In this document: positions 24,070-35,437 of the stretch, one piece after another
Layout: the number at the start of each line of letters is the position of its first letter
Numbering within the stretch: position 1 is the stretch's first letter
Assembly (NCBI RefSeq): GCF_037126465.1
Contig: NC_088201.1
Coordinates: 190,056,031-190,120,030 of the forward strand
Reading direction: 5' to 3'
Length of the DNA stretch: 64,000 bases
DNA from: Ornithodoros turicata
Lineage: Eukaryota > Arthropoda > Arachnida > Ixodida > Argasidae
The notes under the pieces: model-generated
Database searches by the model: none
The model's input: the letters and a program-made list of their open reading frames with translations, nothing else
What the model was told of the DNA's origin: nothing
Position numbers and translations under genes: made by a program

Positions 24070-27000
24070 CTCTTGTATTGCACACTGCTAGGATGAACAC
24101 CTATTTGAGGTGTCCATCTCCCAACAATTTGTCCCTATTATGTCCCTAATTCTACTTGTTATTTCTTTCTAGCAATCTGCAACTGATCAATCCCTCTAAA
24201 AGGATATCTCATTGTTTTTGCACTTGAGTCCGACAGAGCGTTTTCATTTGCAACGTACTGCCATGCCTCTTGTGCTGGTCTACACATTTTGAATACATCT
24301 GTCTTGACTATTTTACTCACAAACTTACCTCTCCTGTGTCCTCTTCTTTGTAAAGTTGTTGTTCCATTATTGTCTTTTACTAATTGCGCCATATTTCTTG
24401 TTCTATGGTTCAATACTTTACAGTCGGATTTTCCTACCCCTATTGAGTGCTGTTTTTTGTTTACGCTGTTCATTATATCGCGAATTTAATTACTCCTTCT
24501 CTAATGGCAAAATACCCACTCTCCCATGTTTTTTTTAATTCCTCCATTCCTAGCCTGGCTAGTTCCCTTCCTAGCCACAGCTTTACAAAGAAATTTACCC
24601 TTGCTCTTGCTTGACTAGCTTCCCACATTTCTGCTCCGTGTTGTACCCTGCACCTGTTTACCCAGTATTGATAAATAATTTCTGTGGATATTAACCTAAA
24701 AAATTTTCCTTTTTCTTTTTTGAACCCGGGGTAGGTGAATTCCCACCCCTTCTTCGTACGTGATGGGTGGTATACGGAAAAATTCGGCACATTTTTTCCA
24801 TAAAAATTTTGGCATTTTACATTCGAAAATCGCGTGTTTTATGGTTTCATCCCTTTTGCATATAGTTCAGTATGTAACTGAACTTTTACCCCAATGGTAG
24901 AATTTTGATCTTACTGGTAGCACTTCATGTGCCACCTTCCATAGTAATGTCTTCCTTTTTCCATTTAAGAAGAAGCTGAAGATCCTGTCCCAGCCTTCTG
25001 TTGTTATTGTAGAAACGTGGTTCTCTTCTGCTTTTGTTCTGATCAGATGATATATTTCCATAACAGAGTTGGTGGATGGATCGGCATCTTTTATTTGCGC
25101 TCTGATTTGGATCAAGGCATTTTTTGCTTCTGAGTAAAAGGGTGGTGTTTTTTCAGATTTAGGACCGATTAAGCTTAGTTTATTTTTATTGAAAAGTCTG
25201 ACATCTTGACCAATCCAGAAGGATGTCAGTTCGCTTCCTATTCCTTCTTTTTCCAGAGAGTCATATGTCTCTTTCAAGGCATATGCTTTCCCTAAGGCAT
25301 CAAGCTCTGGAATGTCTAGACCACCTTTTCCTTTTTCTTGTATTAGTGTGTCTTGTGCCACCCATTGCGTCGTTTGTCCCCATATGAAGTTAAATATTAT
25401 TCCTCTCAATGATTTGACAAAACTTCTAGGTGCTCTGTCACACTTGAGTAAGTTACCTTCGGAGTTACCAAACTTTTAATTACCTGAGCTCTACCAAGTA
25501 AGGAAATGTCATCCGCACTTGTTTGTTCTATTATTTCTTTACATTTCCCGATACAGTCTTCCCAGTTTCTGGGTGAAACTCCCTCTTTGTTAAAATATAT
25601 TCCGATAATTTTGGTTTCTTTTTGAACTCTAATTCCTAAATCTTGTTTCGGTGTTAAATTACCGACTTTGCAGTACGGTTGCAGTACGGTTACGAGATTG
25701 CAGTACTTTTTTCTCTGTTGAAGCTTGATCCACTAATTTTGTCGTATTCCGTTACTGTATTAAGTACTTCAATTGCTGATTTTTCATCTGCCACTATTAC
25801 CGTTAGATCATCAGCATACGCGATTATTGGTTTGGCCGGGTTTTTGATTGGTAGGTGCATAGTTTTAATTCCTTGGTTGCAGTTTATTCTATGAAGCAAG
25901 TGGTCAAACGCCGGGACATAGAGCAGAGGAGACAGAGGGCATCCCTGCCTTACCCCCCTCCCTATCCTGGAAGTTTGAGTTAATCCCCCATTAATAATTA
26001 ACGAGCTGGATGCTCCAGCGTAAAGGGCTCTAATACCTTCAATGATGTCTAGTTTTGCTCCTTTATGATTTAATTGATCCATAAGGAATACGTGTTCCAG
26101 GCGATCAAACGCCTTCCTTTGGTCGAGGGCCAACATGACTCCCTTGACGTTCCTGTCATTGGTCGATTGTACAATGTCTCTTATTATACCTATTTGGTTA
26201 GTGCTGTTTCTATTTTTAACTCCTCCTGCTTGAAAAATAGAAATGTTGTTTTCCCAACTGCTGTCCTTAAGTTTTTCTCTACTCTTTTTGTGACTATTTT
26301 ATAATCAATATTTAATAGTGTAATCGGACGCCAAGCATCGAGTAACTCCCTTTTTTCCTCATTTTTGCATATTCGTTTAACATGGCCTTTCAGAAAAGCT
26401 TCATCAAAAGTTCCTCTCTGGAAGGCTTTGTTTACTAGATTTACCAGAGTAGGGCCTATTATGCCCCAGTATTTTTTTAAAAATTCACCCGGGATCCCGT
26501 CGGGTCCGGGCGCTTTTTTGTTTTTGAGGTTTCTGACTACGTGCGTCACTTCCCCTAGTTCCAGACGGAGTGGGCCATGGGCTGTTCTGGTAGTTGTAGT
26601 TTCTTCAGTTTTTTTTTCGCTTTTATATAGGTTTCTGTAGTATGCTGTGGCGATTTTTACCATACCAAGTGCTGAGACTGCCTTTTGGCCGTCTTCCTCG
26701 CGTTAGCACGTCATGGGGGATTCACCCCGGGCGGCTGCGTTCGCAAGGAGACGCCGGGAGCAGCATACCTCCCGCTCAAAGGCCTCATGTTCATATAGAT
26801 AATTTGCGGCCTCCCACCTCTCATCCCATGTCTTTTGGAGGTGGGATTTGGTCGCCTCCATGCTCAAACCGGCTAGAGACCACCGCCCATTTTGGAGGTT
26901 CCTTGGGTGCGTTTGTAGCCTTTGTATTTCGTGACGTTTTTCCTGTGCCATTTTTTTGCCCCAGTCTCTCAGTCTGGTTTTAATTCTATTTTTAAAGACA

Positions 27001-27316
27001 CCCCAGTCCTCCAGAGATTCTCTTCTCTTAATAGCTGTACGATTTCCTTATTTATTTCTGGGTGATTTAAAAGACTGACATTCATTCTCCAGGGTGTTTC
27101 TCGCAACGTTGGCATTCCGATTTTTTTAAACTGTACTAAGACACCTTTATGATCAGTTAATCCTATTGTTTCAATTACTTTTGCTAATGTTCCGTTTTTG
27201 ACTAGCGAGTTGCTCGCATAAATTATATCTATTCTACTTGCACTAATTCCTTTGATACAGGTATACCCCTGTCTTCATTATTATTAAATTCTCAAACGTC
27301 TTTTAATTTTGTAGCT
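24070..27316 (-). mobile_element. Second Tx1-like LINE (copy B), 5' truncated
   Basis: A relative of LINE A but clearly another subfamily; only ORF2 is left. Visible are part of the endonuclease region near 27200, SPGPDGIPGEFLKKYW-like and AWRPITLLNIDYKIVTK near 26350, RGVRQGCPLSPLLYV near 25950, IAYADDLTVIV near 25810, and the conserved C-terminal block AQEAWQYV...SDSSAKTM near 24230. The 3' terminus CAATACAAGAGT-type sequence at 24070 is shared with LINE A. The upstream part is cut off at 27316 by a fragment of another transposon. Multiple frameshifts. Confidence 0.75.
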
Positions 27317-27319
27317 CAG

Positions 27320-27412
27320 GCAAGGCGGTCCAGCGACCATCGCCGATTTTTTCTGAAAAAATATATGTTGTAGCCCAGCGCCCGGCAGGAATGAAATGAC
27401 AAATATATAGAG
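27320..27412 (+). repeat. Stray fragment of the 4.3-kb transposon terminus
   Basis: Matches 28096-28190 closely (CTCAGGCAAGGCGGTCC start, AGGAATGAAATGACAAATAT end) but lacks the outermost GGGTGATTCC. It is followed by short duplicated AGAGAACATA motifs up to 27440, a sign of patchwork repair. Confidence 0.7.
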
Positions 27413-27439
27413 AACATAGAGAACATAAACACAAAATAT

Positions 27440-28078
27440 AGAGAACAACCCCCATTCCCCCATCGCTGAAGAAGCTACTTCTGGATAATGCTCTTCGACT
27501 AAGAGTTGGAGTTGCTAGGGCTATTCACTATCGCAAAGAGCAGGCTGAGTTCAGCAAACAAGATCAGATTCGGAACCTGGTGGCTGATATCCGTAATGGG
27601 CCACTCCATGTGTTCGGCAACCACGCAAAACGTGCGGGTTACTTTTGTAGTGGTCCAAAAGAAGGGGAAGTCAATCACGTCCGAGAGCTCAGGAAATGCG
27701 GAATTTTCAATGAAAGCCTTGTAGCGATGAGTCGTTTGGCAAACAATGGTAGCAGCTTCATCCTTGACGTTAACAATAATGCAACATTTCAATTCTCTCG
27801 TTGCAAAGTTTTCTGGCGGAAAACGAACAAACTTTTCTCAGAAGGGATCATTCGGAATGCGGGCTTCAGGGACTGTCGTGTCTTTCAGCTCTAAGCAGTA
27901 CCATCGTGCTGTACATAAGGCAGTGTACAACACCAGCCCTGGGAAGTATGCAAAAATTATGCTGAAGCGTAAAGCAGCTGTTCGTGCTGCTTGCATAAGG
28001 CATCGGAGTTCTGGGGCTGCTTGCTGTAAGCGTTCACTTGAAGGTGCGCCTTGCAAGCGTGCTTCCAGCGACAACCAC
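27440..28078 (+). pseudogene. Inverted fragment of the MULE transposase exon
   Basis: A plus-strand copy of the middle of the Mutator-like gene: it matches the minus-strand segment 33010-32367 and the third copy at 53855-53215 in protein and DNA. Recognisable pieces are SLKKLLLDNALRLRV-like, QDQIRNLVADIRNGPLHVFG, YFCSGPKEGEV and HKAVYNTSPGKYAKIMLKRKA, with frameshifts near 27780 and 27890. It ends at exactly the same base as the minus-strand copy, where the 4.3-kb transposon starts. Confidence 0.8.
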
Positions 28079-28759
28079 TGGGTGATTCCATTCCAACTCA
28101 GGCAAGGCGGTCCGGCGACCACCGCCGATTTTTTCTGAAAAAATATATGTTGGAGCCCAGCACCTGGCAGGAATGAAATGACAAATATTTTGGCTCTAAG
28201 TGTTTGCACTCGCGAGTAAAAAATTCAGAAAGAAAATGACCCGGGAAAAGAGCTTTCAGATGAAGCGTTTTTGGGATTTTATAACTCGCCAAAGGAAGCG
28301 TGCAAAGTATTGAATTTTTTTGTGGATTACGACAGGTGTGCGACCTCTCGGAAGGCGTAGACAAAACAAGAAAATATTTTTTAGATTTTTAGTCAAAAAT
28401 GGCCAAACTTGCTTTTTAAGGCAGAATTTACTCACCTTCCTCGCTCCACCGTGCCCATCCTATACAAGTTAGAGAGATATGCCGCATACCACTGCGTAGA
28501 ACAAAGCATGGGCTGCAATTTGGTACCAAATTTGCAGCTCTGAACAAAGTTGCTCTTCCGTACGGGGCCGTCAAATTGGGGTCGCTCTCGAAAAAAAGCG
28601 ATATTTGGGCGCTTGTATCTCAAAAACCCCAGTCTCGATTTTCTTCAAACTTAGCACATGTCTAGAAGGATATATATTCCCCTCGTAAACGAGAAATGGA
28701 GGGTTTTTTCCTAGCACAACAAAAACTACAACGCGTCAAACTTGGAGACCCGGACAGAT
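28079..28759 (+). repeat. Left long inverted terminus
   Basis: Mirror of 31680-32366. Shared landmarks include TCGCGAGTAAAAAATTCAGA, CTATACAAGTTAGAGAGATA and AACTACAACGCGTCAAA. Differences are scattered substitutions and small indels. Confidence 0.8.
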
Positions 28760-29354
28760 AACGCCACTATCAGTTTACCATGGAATCATGTAATTCTCGG
28801 TGTGCCGCAAGCAGACTTTATGCCTGTTTGCGGTGTACGGATGCTATGAAGGGTGAACATGTGCTCTGTACGTTAGCGTACCCCTCATGTTTTCTAACAC
28901 TGAGGCACAACGTATCTAAAAGACGGAAAAAGGTACAGGCAAGAAAAAGTCAAGAAACGCATGCATTTGCCTGTTTTCTGGACCTCTTCTGGCAGTAATG
29001 TAACGGTGAGCAGTATAAAAACCGTAGAAGGACACGAAAACGGTTGCTGCACTACCTCTCAGCACTACTCAACACGTATATGTCGTAAAATGTGATGAAA
29101 GCGAGGATGCTATATGCTCGTGAGCCTTACGTGCGCGCCAGAGAAAACAGTCGCCAAGTCGAGCAATTTACGTGAATCATTTACTGTATTTATTTACACT
29201 GACTGTGGCTTTGCTGATAAGGTCACCGTTGATTCTCCATGTCGCCGAAGGCGAAAAACAAAAAAGCAGGCTATTGGAATTTTCCTTGTAGCTCGTACAG
29301 CACACAGTAGAGCCTCGTAACGCTTACAGTACAGTACAGGCTTAGTACAGTCTA
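28760..29354. other. Transposon interior, no gene recognised
   Basis: Between the left terminus and the nested MITE. A short frame MESCNSRCAASRLYACLRC (28780) has paired cysteines but no family match; it may be a remnant of a zinc-binding N-terminal domain. Confidence 0.35.
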
Positions 29355-30146
29355 CAGGGTGTCCCACCGAAAAAGGCCCAGGCGCTAAAGAAAAAGCGGA
29401 GTGCTCTACACAAATGGAACCAACTGTACGTTCTTGGCAGTTGTGTGGTCTATCCAAAAATATTTTTCATCGCCCCTTGTCAATTAAGTAGCGGTAATTT
29501 TCTATTTTTTTAATTATCGGTTTTAGCTCTCAGATGTCAATGAAGAAGTTGTAGTACATGTCGAAAAAGACACAACTGAAATGGTTCGAGTTCGCTATGG
29601 CTCGTTTTTTCCCGAGTTTCTGATGCCGGGCGGACCGCAGATCGCTGCCCACAATGCGGCACCTGTGAGCGACGATTCCAGCGCCCTCTGGCGTACATTG
29701 ACCTTGAGATTAGCGCTTTGAGACCATCCTTGGGCCACGTCACACAAGAGGAAGATATTTCACCTGTTTCACGGCACACCTATCAGAGTGCACTGCAATC
29801 GTCGCGCGCGGGCGCCGAATTATGGGGAGCGCTCTGTGGTGCGCGCGGCTTCGGAAACCAATTTTTTTAACCCGGGAAAAAACGAAACCACAAGCCATAG
29901 CAACCTCGAACCACTTCAGTTGCGTCTTTTTCGACATGTACTACAACTTCCTCATTGACATCTGAGAGCTAAAACCGATAATTAAAAAGTTAAAAAATTA
30001 ATTACCGCTAATTAATTGACAAGGGGCGATGAAAAAATATTTTTTGGATAGACCACACAACTGCCAAGCACGTACAGTTGGTTCCATTTGCGTAGATCAC
30101 TGCGTTTTTTCTTTAGCCCCTGGCCCTTTTTCGCTGGGACACCCTG
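29355..30146. mobile_element. Palindromic mariner-type MITE nested in transposon
   Basis: Ends CAGGGTGTCCCA on both sides with TA at 29353-29354 and 30147-30148, the Tc1/mariner duplication. About 240 bp or more of each arm are near-perfect inverted copies, so the element can fold into a long hairpin. No transposase. It inserted just past the stop codon of the transposon's gene. Confidence 0.8.
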
Positions 30147-30153
30147 TATACTA

Positions 30154-31134
30154 TCAAGCAGTTCTTGACATCTTTGAAACGGCTTGACCACTCGCGTTCA
30201 CCTCCTTTGACCACAGGTGGGAAGATTGGATTCCAGGTACTGGTCGCGTTGTGACCCACTCCTCCTTCTTCGCGGCAGGGAACACCTCTAGCTTCGAGCT
30301 GTCCAAGTGAAGAAGCTTCGTCTTTTCAATTCTAGTACTCAGTTTAGAGACCATTGTGGTCGCGGAATTTATGATGTCCGTTGAAGGCGATCGCAAGTTG
30401 TACACAGAGGCGAGGTGTTTCACGAGGCCGCCAATGCCATCGGCAGCGCCATTGCCGTGGCCAGTCCCAGAGAACATCCACTTCGTAACGTGGGTTTTCT
30501 GTGCAAATTCGTCAAACTGGTATCGATTTTTGAAATGGCTGGCCGCTCCATCTGAGACAAATATTGCTTCCGTGAGGACAGGCACATTGTCATCAAGCCA
30601 GTCCTCTACCAAACCTAGCGCCGCAAGAGCGTGGGAGGAGTCGTGGCTCGTATCATCGCTGAGTACAGCAAAGCTGTAGGTGTGCTTGAATGTAGTCACC
30701 ACGCACGTGAAGACTGAAACTTGCTCATTGCGCCAGTGGTATCCCTGAATAGCACGTGGGATCACAACAAACTGTCGGGATTTCTCCTTCACTAGTGATG
30801 GTGGTTTCAGTGGAGAAATGTCTCCAAATGAAGAGCTGAGAATTGCATTCAAGCCTTCTACAATCTCACCTTCGTCAGTGAAGCTTGTGTCCAGTGAGGA
30901 GCATGGAACATCCACGGCGGTGTCTGATGCCTTCTTGATGTGCAGGCAGCAGTTGTGACACAGGTAGTCCGTTCCATGCACTTCACTAAATTGTTCCGCA
31001 CTCAGAGCATTTCTGAGCAGCCCATCATCCAGCGACGACACACGGACGAAGTTCTTACGAAAGAGTACCCTCCGCTGGTGTCTTTTCATGTAGTCCGCAC
31101 AATAAATGCGGTCCTTACTGTACTTCGCGCTCAT
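30154..31134 (-). CDS. Transposase-like protein of the 4.3-kb transposon
   Basis: An intact frame of 326 codons from ATG 31134. The N-terminal part has CHNCCLHI, a small cysteine cluster. The central part reads QGYHWRNEQVSVFTCVV, then AVLSDDTSHDSSHAL, then AIFVSDGAASHFKNRYQF, then TGHGNGAADGIGGLVKHLAS. The spaced acidic residues in these strand-like blocks suggest an RNase H-fold (DDE-like) transposase core. Similar HWRN..SDD..SDGAA..KN..HGNG..DGIGG proteins occur in many arthropod genomes, but I cannot name the superfamily. An upstream exon before 31134 is possible. Position between the inverted ends supports a transposase role. Confidence 0.6.
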   Translation of the reverse strand: MSAKYSKDRIYCADYMKRHQRRVLFRKNFVRVSSLDDGLLRNALSAEQFSEVHGTDYLCHNCCLHIKKASDTAVDVPCSSLDTSFTDEGEIVEGLNAILSSSFGDISPLKPPSLVKEKSRQFVVIPRAIQGYHWRNEQVSVFTCVVTTFKHTYSFAVLSDDTSHDSSHALAALGLVEDWLDDNVPVLTEAIFVSDGAASHFKNRYQFDEFAQKTHVTKWMFSGTGHGNGAADGIGGLVKHLASVYNLRSPSTDIINSATTMVSKLSTRIEKTKLLHLDSSKLEVFPAAKKEEWVTTRPVPGIQSSHLWSKEVNASGQAVSKMSRTA

Positions 31135-31679
31135 GGCTCAGACACAGTATCAAGCAAAAACAACGCTGGGGATACGAAATTTGTAAACTCAGTGAATAAT
31201 GATTGCAGAACCACTGTGACGTGTGTGTAGAGTGGGCAAGGGTGAAAGCAGACAGTGTGAAACAGCGAAAGTAAAGTAAACGAGAGTCTCTGACGCCCGG
31301 CGCCCAGGAACAAGACCTTGGGGGCATCCAACACCTAGCCTTGGTAGCAATCAGATGTACCAAGACCCAGCAAACACTCACTTTTTCGTCTCAGCCTTTA
31401 GTTTGAACGTCCAAAGCCGGAAATGATGAGAACGCTAATCTTGTTAGTGGCAGGCAATGGTCGTCGGCTCCGACCATGGGTGGTCGGTTCGCTGGGACAA
31501 AGAACAAAGAAGTTGCCGACGCATATTAACTTTCGCGTGAAAAAGTTGGAGGAAAGTTGTCAAAATAAGCCTCGCGGAACCAAGAGAATGTTGCAAAAAA
31601 ATGAAGAGGAAGGAGAATAAAGGAAAAGGGTTTGCTGGGCAACGAAGGTCAGAAGCGCTGCGATAGTCTGCAAGGAAGA

Positions 31680-32366
31680 TAGCTGTTCGGGTCTCCAACT
31701 TTGACGCGTTGTAGTTTTCGTTGTGCTAGGAGAAAACCCTTCATTTCTCGTTTACGAGAAGAATATATACCGTTCTAGAGATGTGTTAAGTTTGAAGAAA
31801 ATCGAGACTGGGGTTTTTGAGATACAAGCGCCCAAATATCGCTTTTCTCGAGAGTGACCCCTATTTGACGGCCCCGTACAGAAGAGCAACTTTGTTCAGA
31901 GCTTCAAAATTTGGTACCAAATTGTACCCCAAGCTTTGTTCTACGCAGTGGTATGCGGCATATCTCTCTAACTTGTATAGGATGGGCACGGTGGAGCGAG
32001 GAAGGTGAGTAAATTCTGCCTTAAAGAGCAAGTTTGGCTATTTTTGACTAAAAATCTAAAAAAATATTTTCTTGTTTTGCTTACGCCTTCCGAGAGGTCG
32101 CACACCTGTCGTAATCCACAAAACATTTCAATGCTTTGGAAGCTTCCTTTGGCGAGTTCTAAAATCCCAAAAACGCTTCATCTGAAAACTCATTTCCCGG
32201 GTCATTTTATTTCTGAATTTTTTACTCGCGAGTGCAAACACTTAAAGCCAAAATATTTGTCATTTCATTCCTGCCAGGTGCTGGGCTCCAACATATGCTT
32301 TTTCAGAAAAAATCGGCGGTGGTCGCCGGACCGCCTTGCCTAATTTGAAATGGAATCACCCAGTGG
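31680..32366 (-). repeat. Right long inverted terminus
   Basis: Reverse complement of 28079-28759; see that entry. The interval 31135-31679 between the gene and this terminus holds no supported exon. Confidence 0.8.
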
Positions 32367-34685
32367 TTGTCGCTGGAAGCACGCTTGCAAGGCGCACCTT
32401 CAAGTGAACGCTTACAGCGAGCAGCCCCGGAAATCCGATGCCTTATGCAAGCAGCACGAACAGCTGCTTTACGCTTCAGCATAATTTTTGCATACTTCCC
32501 AGGGCTGGTGTTATACACTGCCTTATGTACAGCACGATGGTACTGCTTAGAGTTGAAAGACACGACAGCCCCTGAAGCCCGCATTCCGAATGATCCCCTC
32601 TGGGAAAAGTTTATTCTTTTCCCGCCAGAAAACTTTGCAACGAGAGTATTGAAATGATCTGCAGCATTATTGTTAACGTCCAGGATCAAGCTGCTACCAT
32701 TGTTTTCCAAACGACTCATCGCTACAAGGATTTCATTGATAAATCCGCATTTCCTGAGCTCTGGGACGTGATTGACTTCCGCTTCTTTTGGACCACTGCA
32801 AAAGTAACCCGCACGTTTTGCGTGGTTGCCGAAGACATGGAGTGGCCCATTACGGATATCAGCCACCAGGTTCCGAATCTGATCTTGTTTGCTGAACTCA
32901 GCCTGCTCTTTGCGATAGTGAATAGCCCTAGCAGCTCCAACTCTTAGTCGAACAGCATTATCCAGAAGTAGCTTCTTCAGCGATGGGGGAATTGGGGTTG
33001 TTCTCTTTGCCAAAGCAATATCTCGAAGACGACTCGAATAAGGTGGTTGCGACATTCTATCTTCTGAACTACCTGATGCTGGTACGGTGCAGCTTCAAGA
33101 ATTGACTTGTATGTGCTCGAATCACCGTCAGCGATCAACTGCAAGTACTTTACCCCGTGCAACTCAATGCTGCGCCTGAAGCCTTCAACGACGATATCCT
33201 TCTCCATACTGGTAGAGCTGCTGTCCCAGTTCTTGGAGCACAGATGCTTTTTTGGGCTCGACCCTGCCTTGCAACTTGCGCACAGTGTGCAAAATTTGTT
33301 CCGGACGCCTAGGAACAGTACTTTCTTTGTGCGGTACCCAACAATTACAGCCTGCAAAAACGAAAAAAAATGTCAGGATTGTATTCCACAAAACTCTACC
33401 CGCAATGACAATGTTTCCCGGAATTATGCATCTCTATGCGTATCGTACAAAGTCATGGCACAGGATGTACACCACTCTAGTAAGTGTGTTTACCAAAAGA
33501 CAGCAGTGCCACTAATAGAACCAGAGGGGTCAACTTTTTCCTCCAAATAAATGCTCATAGTGTTCCTTCCGCAAATGGTGGGCGCAGACTTCCTGTATAT
33601 CCCGTCTGCCAAGCGGTGTGCAAGATAAATCCTTCTTTTTCGGGAACCTTTATTTAGTGTAGATAACAATATTTACTTACCAAGCCAGAAAGAGCGCCGT
33701 ACTTGTTCTTGTATGAACGTTTGTACCAAGCACCATCGGCAACGACCGTAATTATAGGAAAACCGTCAGCATCGACGTCCCCAGCCTCCCTAGCTAACCA
33801 AGCTTCCTCAATGCCTGCTTTTCTTATTTCTTCCCAAGCTGTTTTGTCCATTCCTAGCATTCCATTAGCAACAATATCCTGATACTTACTGTACGTGCTA
33901 CTAGCCATGCCGGGTATGTTCAGAGCACCTAGGAGCTCGAGAAGGCCTGAGAAACCAGAACCTATAGACACGATACCGTTCACTGCTGAGGAATTGACGT
34001 CCATGCGTTGTTGAACAAGTTGATCAACTGGTGCCTCCGTTGTGACTACATCTTTCCTCAGACGCATCCTGCATTTCAAACTGAAAGAGCTACACAGACC
34101 TCGCCGATGTTCTGATACAATTTCCATGTCAGTCAGGCCGCAACCAAACGGACTATGTACCGACAAACTTTGGAAAGACGAGAAGAAGTGATCAATCTCC
34201 ACAATACGCCGACCATTCACACTGCTTGTGCGCTGACTCTGTGTCTGGTGAACATTGCCAGTATCGAAAGGTGGAGACCGACTGGGTGTAACAGCGGCAG
34301 TGGTTGGAACGGGAGTTGCTCTGGAACCGGCAAGCTCGTCACAACCTGAACTGCAGGGGACTACATTATCTACCCCAGCTGAATCAGCAAATGACGAATT
34401 TGAAGGACGAATTTCGCTTGTGCTCGAAGCGAAACAAGCATTCCGACCGACATCACTTACAGTTTGAGGAACAACACTAATGCCGAAGGTTGAGCCTACA
34501 AGGGTATCTGCGCGATGTGGAGTCGTCGAGGTGCAACGATCACTCGGAACAGCACGGCTGGAGCATCCTGCATTACCGAAATCTCTCAAATCCGCAGGTT
34601 CCGTCACATGCCTGCCTCTACCACGTAAACTCGCAAAGTCCTTCTTCTTACGTTTCCGTTGTCCGTAGAGGTGACTTCGAGCCAT
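32367..34685 (-). pseudogene. Mutator-like transposase gene (copy G1), truncated
   Basis: Exon 1 (34685-33680) is basic then Ser/Thr-rich, followed by SIGSGFSGLLELLGALNIPGM and the first acidic block VVADGAWYKRSYKNKYGALSG. A GTAAGT donor at 33679 follows. Exon 2 starts at 33351 after TTTTTGCAG: AVIVGYRTKKVLFLGVRN, the zinc-like CTLCASCK...HLC, then LIADGDSSTYKS with the second acid. A 10-bp deletion near 33048 shifts the frame before SRLRDIALAKRTTPIP. The gene is cut at DNHW by the 4.3-kb transposon. It is the Mutator-like transposase family found in insects and ticks. The 3' YqaJ part seen in the copy at 52-55 kb is missing here. Confidence 0.8.
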
Positions 34686-34752
34686 AATGGGTAAATACTA
34701 TGAACACGCAGAAAACACACAAGGGCAGAGAGCAAATGAACAGGACAAGAAA

Positions 34753-35107
34753 GTGAAAAAAAACGCGTAACTTAGCCACGAATTGGTCCCTTCAGGACGA
34801 GCCGAAACCACGGACGCCGATCAGCTGCTGCGCAATACGCGGAGGTTTACAAGCGGAGTACGTTCGGGCGCTGCGAGCGGACGGCGCCACCTTCCGGAAT
34901 CAGTGGTAAACGCGCCTTGGATGCATGCCTGTACTCACTTTTAATCCTTTTTCGGAAAAGCAGAATGCTAAAAACACACAAAAGACGGGTCATTTGAATC
35001 CTGAAACATGTCCCCGGTTAACCTCAGAAGCGGGTTGTTTTTATTTGCTTTTATTTATTCATTTGGATTTTTTGAAGCTGTAGCGACAAAATTCGTTTCT
35101 TTTTCTT
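34753..35107. other. Upstream of MULE copy; no gene
   Basis: Homology between the two MULE copies stops near 34752 (after ACAGGACAAGAAA), marking the probable 5' limit of that element. The remaining sequence to 35107 has no supported feature. Confidence 0.45.
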
Positions 35108-35437
35108 TTTTAAAAAAATACAGCGCTAGAGCGATATTTCAGTTCTCAGAGTTAAGAGATCTTGACGTCACCTTTCCAATGAAAGTTTCCGCATTCCGAT
35201 CTGTCTCATAGTTCGGCGACAAAACCAATGTGAAGTTCACATAGAAAACACAGGGGTTCCCACCTTCAGGGGTCCTTAAAAAAATTACAACGCTAGAGCA
35301 ATATTTCAGTTCCCAGAGTTAAGAGATCTTGACGTCACCTTTCCAATGAAAGTTTCCGCATTCCGATCTGTCTCATAGTTCGGCGACAAAACCTATGCGA
35401 AGTTCACATAGAAAACAGGGGGTGGTATGTCCTCTTA
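35108..35437 (+). repeat. Two tandem copies of a 168-bp unit
   Basis: The block from CGCTAGAGCGATATTTCAG to TTCACATAGAAAAC occurs at about 35123 and again at 35291, nearly identical. It lies immediately before the Penelope-like reading frame and may be part of that element's leader. Confidence 0.8.

Larger units (their letters stand above)
28079..32366. mobile_element. 4.3-kb DNA transposon with ~680-bp inverted ends
   Basis: Both outer ends read GGGTGATTCCATT inward, and about 680 bp at each end are inverted copies (28079-28759 and 31680-32366). It carries one long minus-strand gene and a nested palindromic MITE. The paralogous MULE copy at 53.2 kb lacks it and shows the uninterrupted site (minus strand ACAACCACTATGG), placing the insertion after ACAACCACT. 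Oddly, both flanks are the same MULE exon in opposite orientation. The superfamily was not recognised. Confidence 0.7.
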
